DNA from: Arthrobacter sp. Bi83
Lineage (GTDB): Bacteria; Actinomycetota; Actinomycetes; Actinomycetales; Micrococcaceae
Reading direction: 5' to 3'
Length of the DNA: 56,628 nt
NCBI RefSeq assembly: GCF_918698095.1
Contig: NZ_CAKKLY010000031.1
Coordinates: forward strand, 1 to 56,628
A program made the translations under genes and the position numbers. Shown in pieces: positions 1-8,647 of the stretch (the first letter of the stretch is position 1; each line of letters starts with the position of its first letter). Below the pieces are notes generated by a model. It did no database searches. It worked only from the letters and a program-made list of their open reading frames with translations, and was not told the origin of the DNA.

Positions 1-1
1 G

Positions 2-823
2 CCCACCCTGCCCATGAATATCCTGGTGATGGGCAGTGACCGCCGCGAAGCGAAGAACAGCCCCGGCGCCGCGACCGACCAGCGGGCGGACACCATCATG
101 CTGGTCCACGTCTCTGCGGACGGCAAGCACGTGTACGGCATCTCGCTCATGCGCGACCTCTGGGTCACCATTCCCGGCTACGGCGAGGCAAAGATCAATG
201 CGGCGCTGGGACTGGGCGGCGTCTCACTGGTGGTGCAAACCGTGCAGTTCCTGCTGAACCAGCACATCGACCACGTGGTGATGATGGATTTCGAAGGCTT
301 CAGGGGGCTCACCGAGGCCCTGGGCGGGGTGGATGTGGACATCAAGGAGCCGTTCACCTCCACGCATGACACCCACCAGGACTTCCCCGCCGGCATCAAC
401 CGGCTCAAGGGCCAGCGCGCCCTGGAGTTCGTCCGGGAACGCTACGCATTTCCCGATGGCGACTACCGACGGGTCCGCAACCAGCAGCAGTTCCTCCGCG
501 CACTGGTGGCCAAGACCCTCACCGGCGGCACGCTGGCCAATCCGCTGACAGTGCACAACGTGGTGAGCGCGGCGGCCCCGTTCCTCAGCGTGGACAAAGG
601 ATTCGACGCCGCGGCGTTCGGCGGCCTGGCCTTCAGCCTGCGCAACATCCGGCAGCAGGACGCGGTGTTCTTCACACTGCCCACCGGCGGCGACTCCGTG
701 TCCACCGCCGGGGAGTCCATCCTCCTGCCGGATGCCGGCGCCATCGCCGCGGTGGCCGCCGCCCTGGCGAAGGACACGCTGGCGGCGTACGTCGCGCAGA
801 TAACGCCCGACGCCGGCGGGTGA
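2..823 (+). CDS. LytR-CpsA-Psr (LCP) family protein, 5' truncated
   Basis: C-terminal 270 or so residues of an LCP phosphotransferase, a family that attaches anionic glycopolymers to peptidoglycan at the outer face of the membrane. The reading frame is open to the left edge, so the N-terminal membrane helix lies outside the window. Family hallmarks seen: MNILVMGSD near the visible start, RADTIMLVHV, the arginine-containing SLMRDLWVTIPG strand with KINAA, and the late FVRERYAFPDGDYRRVRNQQ block that carries the pyrophosphate-binding arginines. The ATG at 14 is internal to the conserved domain and should not be taken as the real start. The next gene begins about 150 bp downstream. Confidence 0.9.
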   Translation, partial: PTLPMNILVMGSDRREAKNSPGAATDQRADTIMLVHVSADGKHVYGISLMRDLWVTIPGYGEAKINAALGLGGVSLVVQTVQFLLNQHIDHVVMMDFEGFRGLTEALGGVDVDIKEPFTSTHDTHQDFPAGINRLKGQRALEFVRERYAFPDGDYRRVRNQQQFLRALVAKTLTGGTLANPLTVHNVVSAAAPFLSVDKGFDAAAFGGLAFSLRNIRQQDAVFFTLPTGGDSVSTAGESILLPDAGAIAAVAAALAKDTLAAYVAQITPDAGG

Positions 824-969
824 CGCTCCGGACGGGAGCCGGCCGGGCGCCGTCGTAATGTCGCGTAAAGCGCCGGAAGCCCTTCCTTGCAAGTCCGTTT
901 GGGCTGGATGTATAGTCGCTCATCCCCCGCAACGGGGCCGACTCGGTACGGTCAGGACTGGTGAGGGTA

Positions 970-1134
970 ATGAAGAAAATTATGTGGATCGTTGCCGCCG
1001 CGGCGGTGGTCTTTCTGATCATTGGCGGCACGGTCAAAGCAGTCGGCTTCCTGCTGTGGGTGGCGCCCTTTCTGTTGATTGTGGCCGTGTTGCTGTTCTT
1101 CCTGAGCCGTTCCGGCGGCCGACGCATCCCCTGA
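970..1134 (+). CDS. small membrane protein (54 aa)
   Basis: A 54-residue protein starting MKKIMWIV, with two hydrophobic stretches (about residues 4-20 and 25-45) joined by a short turn containing a single lysine, and a basic tail ending SGGRRIP. This predicts a two-helix hairpin in the membrane. The GTG at 961 is an in-frame alternative start; GTGAGG just before the ATG may serve as ribosome binding site. It sits between the LCP gene and the PAS-ANTAR gene, all on the same strand. No function recognised. Confidence 0.6.
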   Translation: MKKIMWIVAAAAVVFLIIGGTVKAVGFLLWVAPFLLIVAVLLFFLSRSGGRRIP

Positions 1135-1159
1135 CACCCCGTTGACGATGGAGCTGAAG

Positions 1160-1807
1160 ATGCTGCGTGGAATTGGCACCTACTCGTTTCCCCTGAAAGC
1201 CGGCGAGGAATGCCCGGCGGGAACATTTCTTCTCGATCTCGCCTCCGGCCGTTTTGAATGGTCCGAGGAGGTGTTCCACATCCACGGCTACACCCCGGGC
1301 GAGGTGGTTCCGACGCTGGAGCTGTTGATGGCCCATAAGCATCCGCAGGACCGGGAACCCATCCGCCGGATGATCGCCGAGCTGAGTTCGAACGGCGGAC
1401 AGCGGGCAATCTTTCACCGCGTGATCGACAGCAAGGGCCGGGAGCGCCGTGTCTTCACCGCCGCCGAAGCCTGTCTGGATGACACAGGTAAAGTCACGGC
1501 ACTGCGCGGCTTCACAGTGGACCTCAGCAGGACGGTGGCCCTGGAGACCCGCCACGCCGCCGCCGAGGCGATCCGGGCAACCTACGCCAGCCGGGAAGTG
1601 ATCGAACAGGCCAAGGGCATCATCATGGGCCTGCAAGGCGGGACGACGGACCAGGCATTCCGGGTCCTGGCCACCCGCAGCCAGCACACCAACGTCAAGC
1701 TGGCCACCGTGGCCGAGCAGCTGGTTGAGGCAGCAACCCGGGGGAAGGCTCCGGAGGCCATCTCCTGCTGGGAGGCCCAGACGGAGCAGCTGGATCCGAC
1801 GGCGTAA
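1160..1807 (+). CDS. PAS-ANTAR domain regulator
   Basis: Putative RNA-binding antitermination regulator of about 215 residues. An N-terminal PAS fold (roughly residues 15-125: [24 protein letters not shown], then HPQDREPI and the FTVDLS end) is followed by an ANTAR domain (about 140-205: [14 protein letters not shown] and the AEQLVEAA helix). ANTAR domains bind paired-hexaloop RNA hairpins; in actinobacteria PAS-ANTAR proteins are common. GGAG at 1150-1153 is 6 nt before ATG 1160, which favours that start; ATG 1148 and TTG 1142 are in-frame alternatives. The sensory ligand cannot be told from sequence. Confidence 0.85.
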   Translation: MLRGIGTYSFPLKAGEECPAGTFLLDLASGRFEWSEEVFHIHGYTPGEVVPTLELLMAHKHPQDREPIRRMIAELSSNGGQRAIFHRVIDSKGRERRVFTAAEACLDDTGKVTALRGFTVDLSRTVALETRHAAAEAIRATYASREVIEQAKGIIMGLQGGTTDQAFRVLATRSQHTNVKLATVAEQLVEAATRGKAPEAISCWEAQTEQLDPTA

Positions 1808-1865
1808 GCGGCGCGCTCGGCCTCGCGCTCCGCCCCGGACCACCGCAGACCTTCAGGAGAACCGC

Positions 1866-2915
1866 ATGACCGCCGAAACCGCCAGGACTGACGAAAGGGA
1901 GCCAGCCGTGAGCACCAAGACCGTGAACCCTGACAACGTGAAAACCGAACAGCTGATCATCATCGGGTCCGGCCCCGCCGGCTACACTGCCGCGATCTAC
2001 GCCGCACGGGCCGGCCTCAAGCCCCTGGTCCTGGCCGGGTCCGTCACCGCCGGCGGCGCCCTGATGAACACCACCGACGTCGAAAACTTCCCGGGCTTCC
2101 CGGCCGGCATCCAGGGTCCCGAGCTCATGGACGGCCTGCAGCAGCAGGCCGAAAGGTTCGGCGCACAGGTGGTGTTCGACGACGTCACTGACGTGCAGCT
2201 GAAGGGTCACCTCAAGCGCGTGGCCACCGGCGCCGGCGAGACCCACCAGGCACCCGCCGTCATCCTCGCCACGGGCTCGGCCTACAAGGAGCTCGGCCTG
2301 CCGGAGGAGAAGAAATTCAGCGGACACGGCGTCTCCTGGTGCGCCACCTGCGACGGGTTCTTCTTCCGCGACCAGGACATCATCGTGGTGGGCGGCGGCG
2401 ACTCCGCCATGGAGGAAGCCACGTTCCTGACCCGCTTCGGAAAGTCCGTGACCGTCGTCGTCCGCAAGGGTGAACTGCGCGCCTCCCGGATCATGGCCCA
2501 GCGCGCCAAGGACAACCCCAAGATCAGCTTCGCGTGGCACTCGGCCGTCGGCGCCATCCACGGCGACGGCAAGGTCACCGGCGTGACGCTGAAGGACACC
2601 CGCACTGGCGAAACCCGGGAGCAGGGCGCCACCGGAATCTTCGTGGCGATCGGGCACGTGCCGCGGACCGAACTGGTCGCCGGGCAGGTGGAGCTGGACG
2701 CCGAGGGCTACATCAAGGTGGACTCCCCCACCACCGTCACCAACCTGACGGGCGTGTTCGCGTGCGGCGACGCGGTGGACCACCGCTACCGCCAGGCCAT
2801 CACCGCCGCCGGCACGGGCTGCGCCGCCGCCCTCGACGCGGAGCGCTACCTCGCCGCCTTAGACGATGCGGACAGCATCGCCACGGCGCTGGTGGAGGAA
2901 CCCACCCACGCGTAG
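1866..2915 (+). CDS. trxB: thioredoxin-disulfide reductase
   Basis: FAD/NADPH-dependent reductase that recycles cytosolic thioredoxin. FAD-binding GSGPAG at residues 34-39, redox-active CATC (Cys159/Cys162) followed by DGFFF, NADPH-binding GGGDSA at 176-181, and the C-terminal [19 protein letters not shown] motif are all present. Length (349 aa) carries an N-terminal extension of about 25 residues over the usual family length. ATG 1866 has AGGAGA upstream; GTG 1908 with GGGAG is an alternative that would remove most of the extension. No thioredoxin gene follows. Confidence 0.95.
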   Translation: MTAETARTDEREPAVSTKTVNPDNVKTEQLIIIGSGPAGYTAAIYAARAGLKPLVLAGSVTAGGALMNTTDVENFPGFPAGIQGPELMDGLQQQAERFGAQVVFDDVTDVQLKGHLKRVATGAGETHQAPAVILATGSAYKELGLPEEKKFSGHGVSWCATCDGFFFRDQDIIVVGGGDSAMEEATFLTRFGKSVTVVVRKGELRASRIMAQRAKDNPKISFAWHSAVGAIHGDGKVTGVTLKDTRTGETREQGATGIFVAIGHVPRTELVAGQVELDAEGYIKVDSPTTVTNLTGVFACGDAVDHRYRQAITAAGTGCAAALDAERYLAALDDADSIATALVEEPTHA

Positions 2916-2977
2916 ATCTGGCCGCCGGATCCGCCCGGCCCGGCTGACGTAATAGTTCTGCAGTCCTAAGACGGGTT

Positions 2978-3006
2978 TTTCGGTCTGCCTAAATTTGCGA
3001 TATTCT
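2978..3006 (+). promoter_or_regulatory. NRAMP promoter with DtxR/MntR-like operator
   Basis: TTTCGG-TCTG-CCTAAA (2978-2993) is a near-perfect inverted repeat (TTT/AAA and GG/CC arms, one mismatch), of the kind bound by metal-dependent DtxR-family repressors. It covers the -35 position of a promoter whose -10 is TATTCT at 3001-3006 (17-nt spacer). Transcription would start about 3013. The operator identity is inferred from its shape and from the metal transporter that follows. Confidence 0.55.
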
Positions 3007-3042
3007 GTTGGGGTGAACAACCCCGACGTCGTGGAGAAAAGC

Positions 3043-4296
3043 ATGGCCGCCCCCACAACGGCCCAGCCACCCGCCATTAAGCGTAGGCGGATTTCCCGCC
3101 TGCTGCTGCTTGGGCCGGCCTTCGTCGCCGCGATCGCGTATGTGGATCCCGGCAATGTCGCGGCCAACCTGACGGCGGGGTCGAGCTTCGGTTATCTGTT
3201 GGTCTGGGTCCTGGTTGCCGCCAACGCCATGGCTGTCCTGGTGCAGTACCAGTCCGCCAAGCTCGGACTCGCCACCGGCCTCAGCCTTCCCGAGATCCTC
3301 GGCAAGCGCCTCGGCACCGGCCGACGTCGGCTGTACTGGGCACAGGCTGAAGTGGTTGCCGGAGCTACGGACATGGCCGAGGTCATCGGCGGCGCCGTCG
3401 CCCTGAACCTGCTCTTCGGACTCCCGCTGCTGGCCGGCGGGATCATCATTGGCGTGGCGTCCATGCTGCTGCTCACACTGCAGTCACACCGGAGCCAAAA
3501 GTCCTTCGAGTACGCGATTGTCATCCTGCTCGGAGTCATCGCCGTCGGGTTCGTCTCGGGCCTGTTCGTCAATCCCCCGGATGCCGGAAGCGCACTGACC
3601 GGCCTGGTGCCGCGGTTCGAGGGGACGGACACTGTCCTGCTCGCGGCCAGCATGCTGGGAGCGACTGTCATGCCGCACGCCATCTACCTGCACTCGGCCC
3701 TGGCCCGGGACCGGCACGGCTATGCCGAGGACCCCGCCGAGCGCACGCGGCTGATCCGCGCCACGCGCTTCGACGTGGCCGGCGCCCTCCTGCTGGCCGG
3801 CGTCGTCAATATCGCAATGCTGCTGCTTGCCGCCTCAAGCCTGCGCGGCGTGGAGGGCACGGACACCATTGCCGGCGCCCACGCAGCCGTCACGTCAGCC
3901 CTGGGCCCGACCATCGGCATGATCTTCGCCATCGGCCTGCTGGCATCGGGGCTGGCATCCACGTCGGTGGGCTGCTACGCCGGCGCCACCGTCATGGGCG
4001 GGCTTTTGAAGATCCGCGTGCCGCTGCTCACCCGCCGCGTGATCACACTCATCCCGGCGCTGATTATCCTTGGGGCCGGCATTGAACCCACCCTGGCGCT
4101 GGTCCTGAGCCAGGTGCTGCTGAGCTTCGGCATCCCCTTCGCCCTGATTCCACTGATCCGCCTCACCGGCAAGCGGGACGTCATGGGCATCCACACGGAC
4201 TCGCGGGCCCTGAAGATCGCCGGCTGGACCAGCGCGACGCTCATCGTCGGCCTCAACTGCGTCCTCATCGCGCTGACCATCTCGGGCCAGGCCTGA
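3043..4296 (+). CDS. mntH: NRAMP-family Mn2+/Fe2+ transporter
   Basis: Proton-coupled divalent metal importer in the cytoplasmic membrane. TM1 carries the metal-binding DPGN motif (residues 35-38, followed by VAANL) and TM6 the MPH motif (210-212, VMPHAIYLHSA); about 11 hydrophobic segments are visible, and 417 residues is normal for the family. ATG 3043 has GGAG 6 nt upstream. GTG 3013 is in frame and lies exactly 6 nt after the -10 box, so a leaderless longer form is possible. A candidate metal-repressor operator overlaps the promoter, which fits repression when metal is plentiful. Confidence 0.92.
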   Translation: MAAPTTAQPPAIKRRRISRLLLLGPAFVAAIAYVDPGNVAANLTAGSSFGYLLVWVLVAANAMAVLVQYQSAKLGLATGLSLPEILGKRLGTGRRRLYWAQAEVVAGATDMAEVIGGAVALNLLFGLPLLAGGIIIGVASMLLLTLQSHRSQKSFEYAIVILLGVIAVGFVSGLFVNPPDAGSALTGLVPRFEGTDTVLLAASMLGATVMPHAIYLHSALARDRHGYAEDPAERTRLIRATRFDVAGALLLAGVVNIAMLLLAASSLRGVEGTDTIAGAHAAVTSALGPTIGMIFAIGLLASGLASTSVGCYAGATVMGGLLKIRVPLLTRRVITLIPALIILGAGIEPTLALVLSQVLLSFGIPFALIPLIRLTGKRDVMGIHTDSRALKIAGWTSATLIVGLNCVLIALTISGQA

Positions 4297-4476
4297 CCGC
4301 ACCCGCAGCCCGCAAGCCCGAGCTCCTACCCAGCTGAGCCGCAGTGAAGGTCGTTTTCAGGCCTCAAGATGGCTCTAGCCGCAACCCAGTTAGGAGAGCG
4401 GACAGGCAGGCCCGTGGCAGGCAAGCCTAGCGGTCCTTCTGCTAACGCCGGGCCACGGCGCGGCCGCAGCGCCGCC

Positions 4477-4953
4477 CTACCGGTACCAGCCCACCGCACG
4501 GTCGTAGCTGCACTCCAGGGCACCCGTGCCCGGCTGGGCCCCTCCGCCGGCAGGGAAATAGATGGCCCCGAAGTCCGCCCCCTCGGCCTCGATACGTCCG
4601 CGGGCCCAGAGCTGGGCCGCCTCGAGATCCGTTTCCGGGATGGGTTCCCGGGTGCTGTGGTGCCCGAGATGGATGTCCAGCTGGTACTGCCCCGGGTGGG
4701 ACGTTCCCGCGTGATGGCCGGGATCGTGTTCATCCCGCCTGCTGATCAGGACCTGGGCGGAAGCGTGAAGAATGGACGGCTCGCTGGCCACTCCTCCGTC
4801 CTTCTGCTGCTTGATCCGAAGGCCGGACACCACACTCTCCACGGTGTCGTCTTCGGTGACCGCATAAGCCGAGCCGGTGACGTCCACCTCTGACCCTCCT
4901 ACGCTTTTCAAATGCTGGCCGAACTGTTCGGAACTGGATTGACTGGCGTTCAT
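4477..4953 (-). CDS. hypothetical protein (158 aa)
   Basis: Soluble protein with no recognised domain, beginning MNASQSSSEQFGQHLK and ending CSYDRAVGWYR. It has a Ser/Glu-rich N-terminus, a His-rich middle (DEHDPGHHAGTSHPG) and no signal peptide or membrane segment. The start at 4953 is well supported by AAGGAGGGTGC directly upstream. It is transcribed against both neighbours. The 180 bp between its 3' end and the NRAMP gene show no gene or clear hairpin. Confidence 0.7.
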   Translation of the reverse strand: MNASQSSSEQFGQHLKSVGGSEVDVTGSAYAVTEDDTVESVVSGLRIKQQKDGGVASEPSILHASAQVLISRRDEHDPGHHAGTSHPGQYQLDIHLGHHSTREPIPETDLEAAQLWARGRIEAEGADFGAIYFPAGGGAQPGTGALECSYDRAVGWYR

Positions 4954-5167
4954 GCACCCTCCTTGAGGGTATTCGCGGCGGCTGCCGACCCTTGCCACAG
5001 TAGCCCCATCACAGCGGGCCACGCCGGTGCCGCCGGAACTGATTTCGCGGGACGCCGGCCCGTTCCCGCGCATGACTGCCGCCTCGATGGTTATTTTGCT
5101 GACAGTGCGGGTACGGCGCTAGTAACGTGGAGCATTCGCAGGCCAAGGGCGAACGGGAGTGGAGATC

Positions 5168-5974
5168 GTGGGCAACGACGGAAAGCACAATGGGACCCAA
5201 CGCAGTGACGGCACCGTGCCGTCCGGCTGGACAGCGGGAGCGGTGGAGCTCACCCTGATCCGCCACGGCGAGAGCCAGGGGAACGTGGCTGCCACGGCCG
5301 CCCAGGAATCCGGCGCGGACGTCATCGACGTCCCCGCCCGCGACGCCGACGTCGAGCTCTCCGCCACAGGGCGGGAGCAGGTACTGGCCCTGGGCCGCGC
5401 CCTGGCGCAGGTCCCCGCAGAGCTGCGCCCCGACGTCGTGATCTCCTCCCCGTACATGCGCGCCTACCAGACCGCTGAGATCGCCGTCGAGGCGGCGGGC
5501 TGGCCCGTGCCCGTCCGCACTGACGAGCGCCTCCGGGACCGCGAACTCGGCATTTTGGACATGCTCACCCGCCTCGGCGTGGAGAACCGGCTCCCCGATG
5601 AGGCAGAACGACGGCGGTGGCTGGGTAAGTTCTACTACCGCCCGCCGGGCGGGGAGTCCTGGACGGACGTGGTGCTGCGGCTGCGCTCAGTGCTCGGCGA
5701 ACTGAACGCGCTGGGCAGCGGGCACCGGGTGATGCTGGTCTGCCACGACGCCGTGGTGCTGCTCTTCCGTTACGTCCTGGAAGGGATGTCCGAGCAGGAG
5801 CTGCTGGATCTCGCCGCGAGCACCACCGTCCTGAACGCGTCGGTCACCAGGTACGTGCGGCCGGAGGGCGTGGGGCCGTGGACCTTGAAGAGCTTCAATG
5901 TGGCCGACCATCTCACCGAGCACGGCGTCCAGGTGACCGAGCACGCAGGGGATGCCAGTGTCCACCCACGCTGA
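5168..5974 (+). CDS. histidine phosphatase superfamily protein
   Basis: Phosphoglycerate-mutase-like phosphatase. The catalytic RHG motif is in LTLIRHGESQGN near the N-terminus; a second conserved block, DVVISSPYMRAYQTAEI, and the late catalytic histidine in VMLVCHDAVV are present. The physiological substrate cannot be assigned. GTG 5168 has GGGAG 8 nt upstream; GTG 5159 is three codons longer. The 3' end overlaps the start of the NAD(P)H-hydrate dehydratase gene by 23 bp, suggesting an operon for repair or housekeeping phosphometabolite functions. Confidence 0.88.
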   Translation: MGNDGKHNGTQRSDGTVPSGWTAGAVELTLIRHGESQGNVAATAAQESGADVIDVPARDADVELSATGREQVLALGRALAQVPAELRPDVVISSPYMRAYQTAEIAVEAAGWPVPVRTDERLRDRELGILDMLTRLGVENRLPDEAERRRWLGKFYYRPPGGESWTDVVLRLRSVLGELNALGSGHRVMLVCHDAVVLLFRYVLEGMSEQELLDLAASTTVLNASVTRYVRPEGVGPWTLKSFNVADHLTEHGVQVTEHAGDASVHPR

Positions 5975-6974
5975 CGCCAGCTCCGACGCTGCCGGTGCTG
6001 CACCGGCCGGCACTTCCGCCGCGCAGATCACGCCGTCACTTCTACGGGACTGGCCGCTCCCCTCTGCCGGAGCCGACAAGTACTCGCGTGGCGCGGTGCT
6101 GGTGATTGGCGGCGCCAGGCGCACGCCGGGCGCGGCGCTGCTGGCCGGAACCGCCGCACTCCGGGCCGGCGCCGGCAGGCTGACGCTGGCTGTGGCCGAG
6201 TCCGTGGCCGTTCAGCTGGCGGTCACGCTACCGGAGGCCGGGGTAATCGGTCTGCGGGAAACCGCCGGCGGATCCGTGGGGTCCGCGGGGCTCGAAGCCC
6301 TGTTCGAGGACCTGGATTCGGCGGACGCCGTCCTGATCGGTCCCGGATTGGACGACATCGACGGGACCGAGGCGCTGCTGCGGGAGCTGCTGCGGCATGA
6401 GGCCGAGCGGACGGCGGAGGTGCGTGCCGGCGGAGGGGATTCCGACGGCGGGGATTCCGACGGCGGGAATGCCGGAGCGACGGTGATCCTCGACGCCTAT
6501 GCGCTCGGCTGCCTGCCCAAGCTGCTGGGCGAACTGGAGCCGTGGGCCGGCCGCCTGATTCTGACGCCGAACCCGACCGAGGCCGCAATCCTCCTGGGCC
6601 GCGAGGACGGCCTGGGAGACGACGACGAGCTGGCGGCCGCGGTCGCCGAAATTGCTGAGAAGTACCGCGCCGTGGTGAGCTGCCAGGGCCTGATCGCCCG
6701 GCCGCCGGGCGGCGACGCCCCGGAAGCCGCGGACCGTTGGGAGATCACCACCGGCTACGGTGGCCTCGGGACTTCGGGAAGCGGCGACATCCTGGCCGGT
6801 GCCATCGCCGGGCTGCGGGCCCGCGGCACCACCGACGCGCAGGCCGCCTGCTGGGGCACCCACCTTCACGCTGCGGCCGCGGACAGGCTCGCGAGCCGGC
6901 TGGGGAGCCTGGGTTTCCTGGCACGGGAACTGGCGGACGAGCTGCCACCGCTCATGATGGAACTGAATACCTAG
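5952..6974 (+). CDS. nnrD: ADP-dependent NAD(P)H-hydrate dehydratase
   Basis: Ribokinase-fold repair enzyme that converts S-NAD(P)H hydrate back to NAD(P)H using ADP. Seen: the YSRGAVLVIGGARRTPGA start of the YjeF C-terminal domain, LTPNPTEAAILLG, and the catalytic loop GTSGSGDILAGAIAGL. It is the dehydratase domain alone, without a fused epimerase. A Gly/Asp-rich insert (GGGDSDGGDSDGGNAG, near residue 160) is unusual and built from a repeated codon pattern. Start ATG 5952 lies inside the preceding phosphatase gene, which implies translational coupling. Confidence 0.92.
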   Translation: MPVSTHADASSDAAGAAPAGTSAAQITPSLLRDWPLPSAGADKYSRGAVLVIGGARRTPGAALLAGTAALRAGAGRLTLAVAESVAVQLAVTLPEAGVIGLRETAGGSVGSAGLEALFEDLDSADAVLIGPGLDDIDGTEALLRELLRHEAERTAEVRAGGGDSDGGDSDGGNAGATVILDAYALGCLPKLLGELEPWAGRLILTPNPTEAAILLGREDGLGDDDELAAAVAEIAEKYRAVVSCQGLIARPPGGDAPEAADRWEITTGYGGLGTSGSGDILAGAIAGLRARGTTDAQAACWGTHLHAAAADRLASRLGSLGFLARELADELPPLMMELNT

Positions 6975-7006
6975 GCACTGAATACCTGGGCACTGAATAC
7001 TTGGGC
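6962..7006. repeat. three tandem copies of a 15-bp repeat over the nnrD stop
   Basis: ACTGAATACCTAGGC, ACTGAATACCTGGGC and ACTGAATACTTGGGC follow each other without gap. The first copy holds the nnrD stop codon (TAG, 6972-6974); the second and third carry TGG or TTG at that place, so they add no further stop in that frame. Confidence 0.9.
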
Positions 7007-7013
7007 GGGGGCC

Positions 7014-8426
7014 TCAGTTCAGCGACCCCAGGATGGAGCGGAGGGAAGCGGCTGCCGTCTTGGCGGCAGTCTTGGGGTCCACTTTCCCGGCGGTGACGTC
7101 ATGAACGGCCTTGGCGACGGGCAGTTCCGTCAGCGCGGCACCGGCAAGGTCGCCCCGCCCCTGGATGATGCCCCAGTGCTTGACGTCGTCGACTCCCTTC
7201 AGCAGGACGCTGAGAACGTCCGGTGCATAGAACTTGCTCAGTGGTTCCTTCTTGCCCAGGCCGGCCGGCAATGCCCGCCAGGCATCGGCAAACTGCGTGG
7301 GGTTGGCTTCAGTGCCGGCACGGACCGGAAGCCGCTCCTCCGGTGCAATGGACAGCCAGTCAGCGTAACCGTCGCTCATGACATACTCCACGAACTGGCG
7401 CGCATGATCGGCGTCAGAATCCTTGGTAATGGTCCAGGACGTGATCTCGCCAAACTGCGCAGGCTCGTCCCCTGACCCCAAAATGCCGGTGACCACGCCG
7501 GTGTTCCTGGCGAGGAACGCGGGGTCGGCCTTGCATTCGGGGCAGTTTGGCCTGGCGTCGTTGCGAAGGCCCGCCAGTTCGTCGAGCATGAACGTGGGCC
7601 AGACGGCCATGGCGGCCTTTCCGGCGAAGTACGCGGCCCGCACAGTGTCTGTGTCCTGAATCCCGGGAACGGAATAGTTCGTCAGCATGTCGCGGTAGAA
7701 GCGGAGCGCCCCCACGCACTGAGGGCTGTCGAACGTGACGCTGCTCTTCGAATTGACCATCTCGCAGCCGTTGCCCTGGGCGATGTGCTCAAACGACTGT
7801 TGCGTGAAGGCCTGGCTCTTGTTCGCCGCCACGAAGCCTGCCAGCTGCGGAGTGTGCAGCTTTTGGGCGGCAGCTTGGATGTCACCATAGGTAGCCGGCG
7901 CCCTCAGACCAGCCTGGGCAAAATGGTCTTTTCGGTAATAAAGAAGCTGCTGCCAGGACGAATCGGGCACGGACAGCTGTTGGGTCCCGTCGCGGGTCAG
8001 CTCCAGCGAGCGCGGGGACCACGTACTCTCGCCCAGGTTGCTGATGACCTTGGCGTTGGCCTCGACGTTGATGAGGTCACCGGCAGCCGCCGTGCGGACG
8101 TTGCCTAGCGAAATGCCGCCTATGACGTCGGGCAGGTCACCGGACGCGGCTGACGACGTAAGGACCTGGTTGAACCGGTGGGCGGGTACGCTCACGAGGT
8201 CCACCGTCACACCGGAGGCGGAGGCAAACTTCTCGAGCATCCCCCTGGTCTTGGCCAGGCGATCCGGGAGGGTATCCGCGGTCCAGACCGTGATGCCGTG
8301 GGGGTCAGATGCATCAGGAGGGGGACCGTTCGGGCCTCCGCTGGACGTGCAGGAAGTGAGAATCCCTGCAGCCAAGGAAACTGCAGCGACGAAGCCGACG
8401 TTGGCCCGCCCTCTGGTTCTGTTCAC
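7014..8426 (-). CDS. ABC transporter substrate-binding lipoprotein (sugar type)
   Basis: Family 1 extracellular solute-binding protein of 470 residues. An N-terminal hydrophobic segment ends in a lipobox (ILTSC), so the protein is exported and lipid-anchored at the cysteine. The mature part has the two-lobed SBP features: GVTVDLVSVPAH, SGDLPDVIGG, the LLYYRKDHFAQAGL and AAMAVWPTFMLDEL blocks. Start is GTG at 8426 with AGGAG 8 nt upstream. Unlike usual sugar transporter operons, no permease or ATPase gene lies beside it, so it must work with components encoded elsewhere or act as a stand-alone sensor. The ligand is unknown. Confidence 0.88.
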   Translation of the reverse strand: MNRTRGRANVGFVAAVSLAAGILTSCTSSGGPNGPPPDASDPHGITVWTADTLPDRLAKTRGMLEKFASASGVTVDLVSVPAHRFNQVLTSSAASGDLPDVIGGISLGNVRTAAAGDLINVEANAKVISNLGESTWSPRSLELTRDGTQQLSVPDSSWQQLLYYRKDHFAQAGLRAPATYGDIQAAAQKLHTPQLAGFVAANKSQAFTQQSFEHIAQGNGCEMVNSKSSVTFDSPQCVGALRFYRDMLTNYSVPGIQDTDTVRAAYFAGKAAMAVWPTFMLDELAGLRNDARPNCPECKADPAFLARNTGVVTGILGSGDEPAQFGEITSWTITKDSDADHARQFVEYVMSDGYADWLSIAPEERLPVRAGTEANPTQFADAWRALPAGLGKKEPLSKFYAPDVLSVLLKGVDDVKHWGIIQGRGDLAGAALTELPVAKAVHDVTAGKVDPKTAAKTAAASLRSILGSLN

Positions 8427-8647
8427 CTCGGTGCTCCTGCCGTGGAGGTGCCCGCAGATAGGTGTTCGAAAGTCCCTGGGTGCGACCGGAGTTTCATCCA
8501 GAGACTTGTTTTTCCAGCGTATCCAAGTGAAGGCGTCCTGTCAGCAGTCGGGCTCTAGTCTGTGTCTTCGCCGGGTTGACGCAGGTTCGGTGGAGGGTCA
8601 CACTGGCCACACATATTCGGGAAGACCTGGAGATGGGTGGACATGGC

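Noticed and set aside
14..1410. Long minus-strand frames over the LCP and PAS-ANTAR genes
   Set aside because: They are mirror frames of GC-rich coding sequence; the plus-strand proteins have clear family motifs.
3013..3042. Annotating the NRAMP start at GTG 3013
   Set aside because: The register fits a leaderless start, but ATG 3043 has a good SD and gives the usual family length; noted as alternative only.
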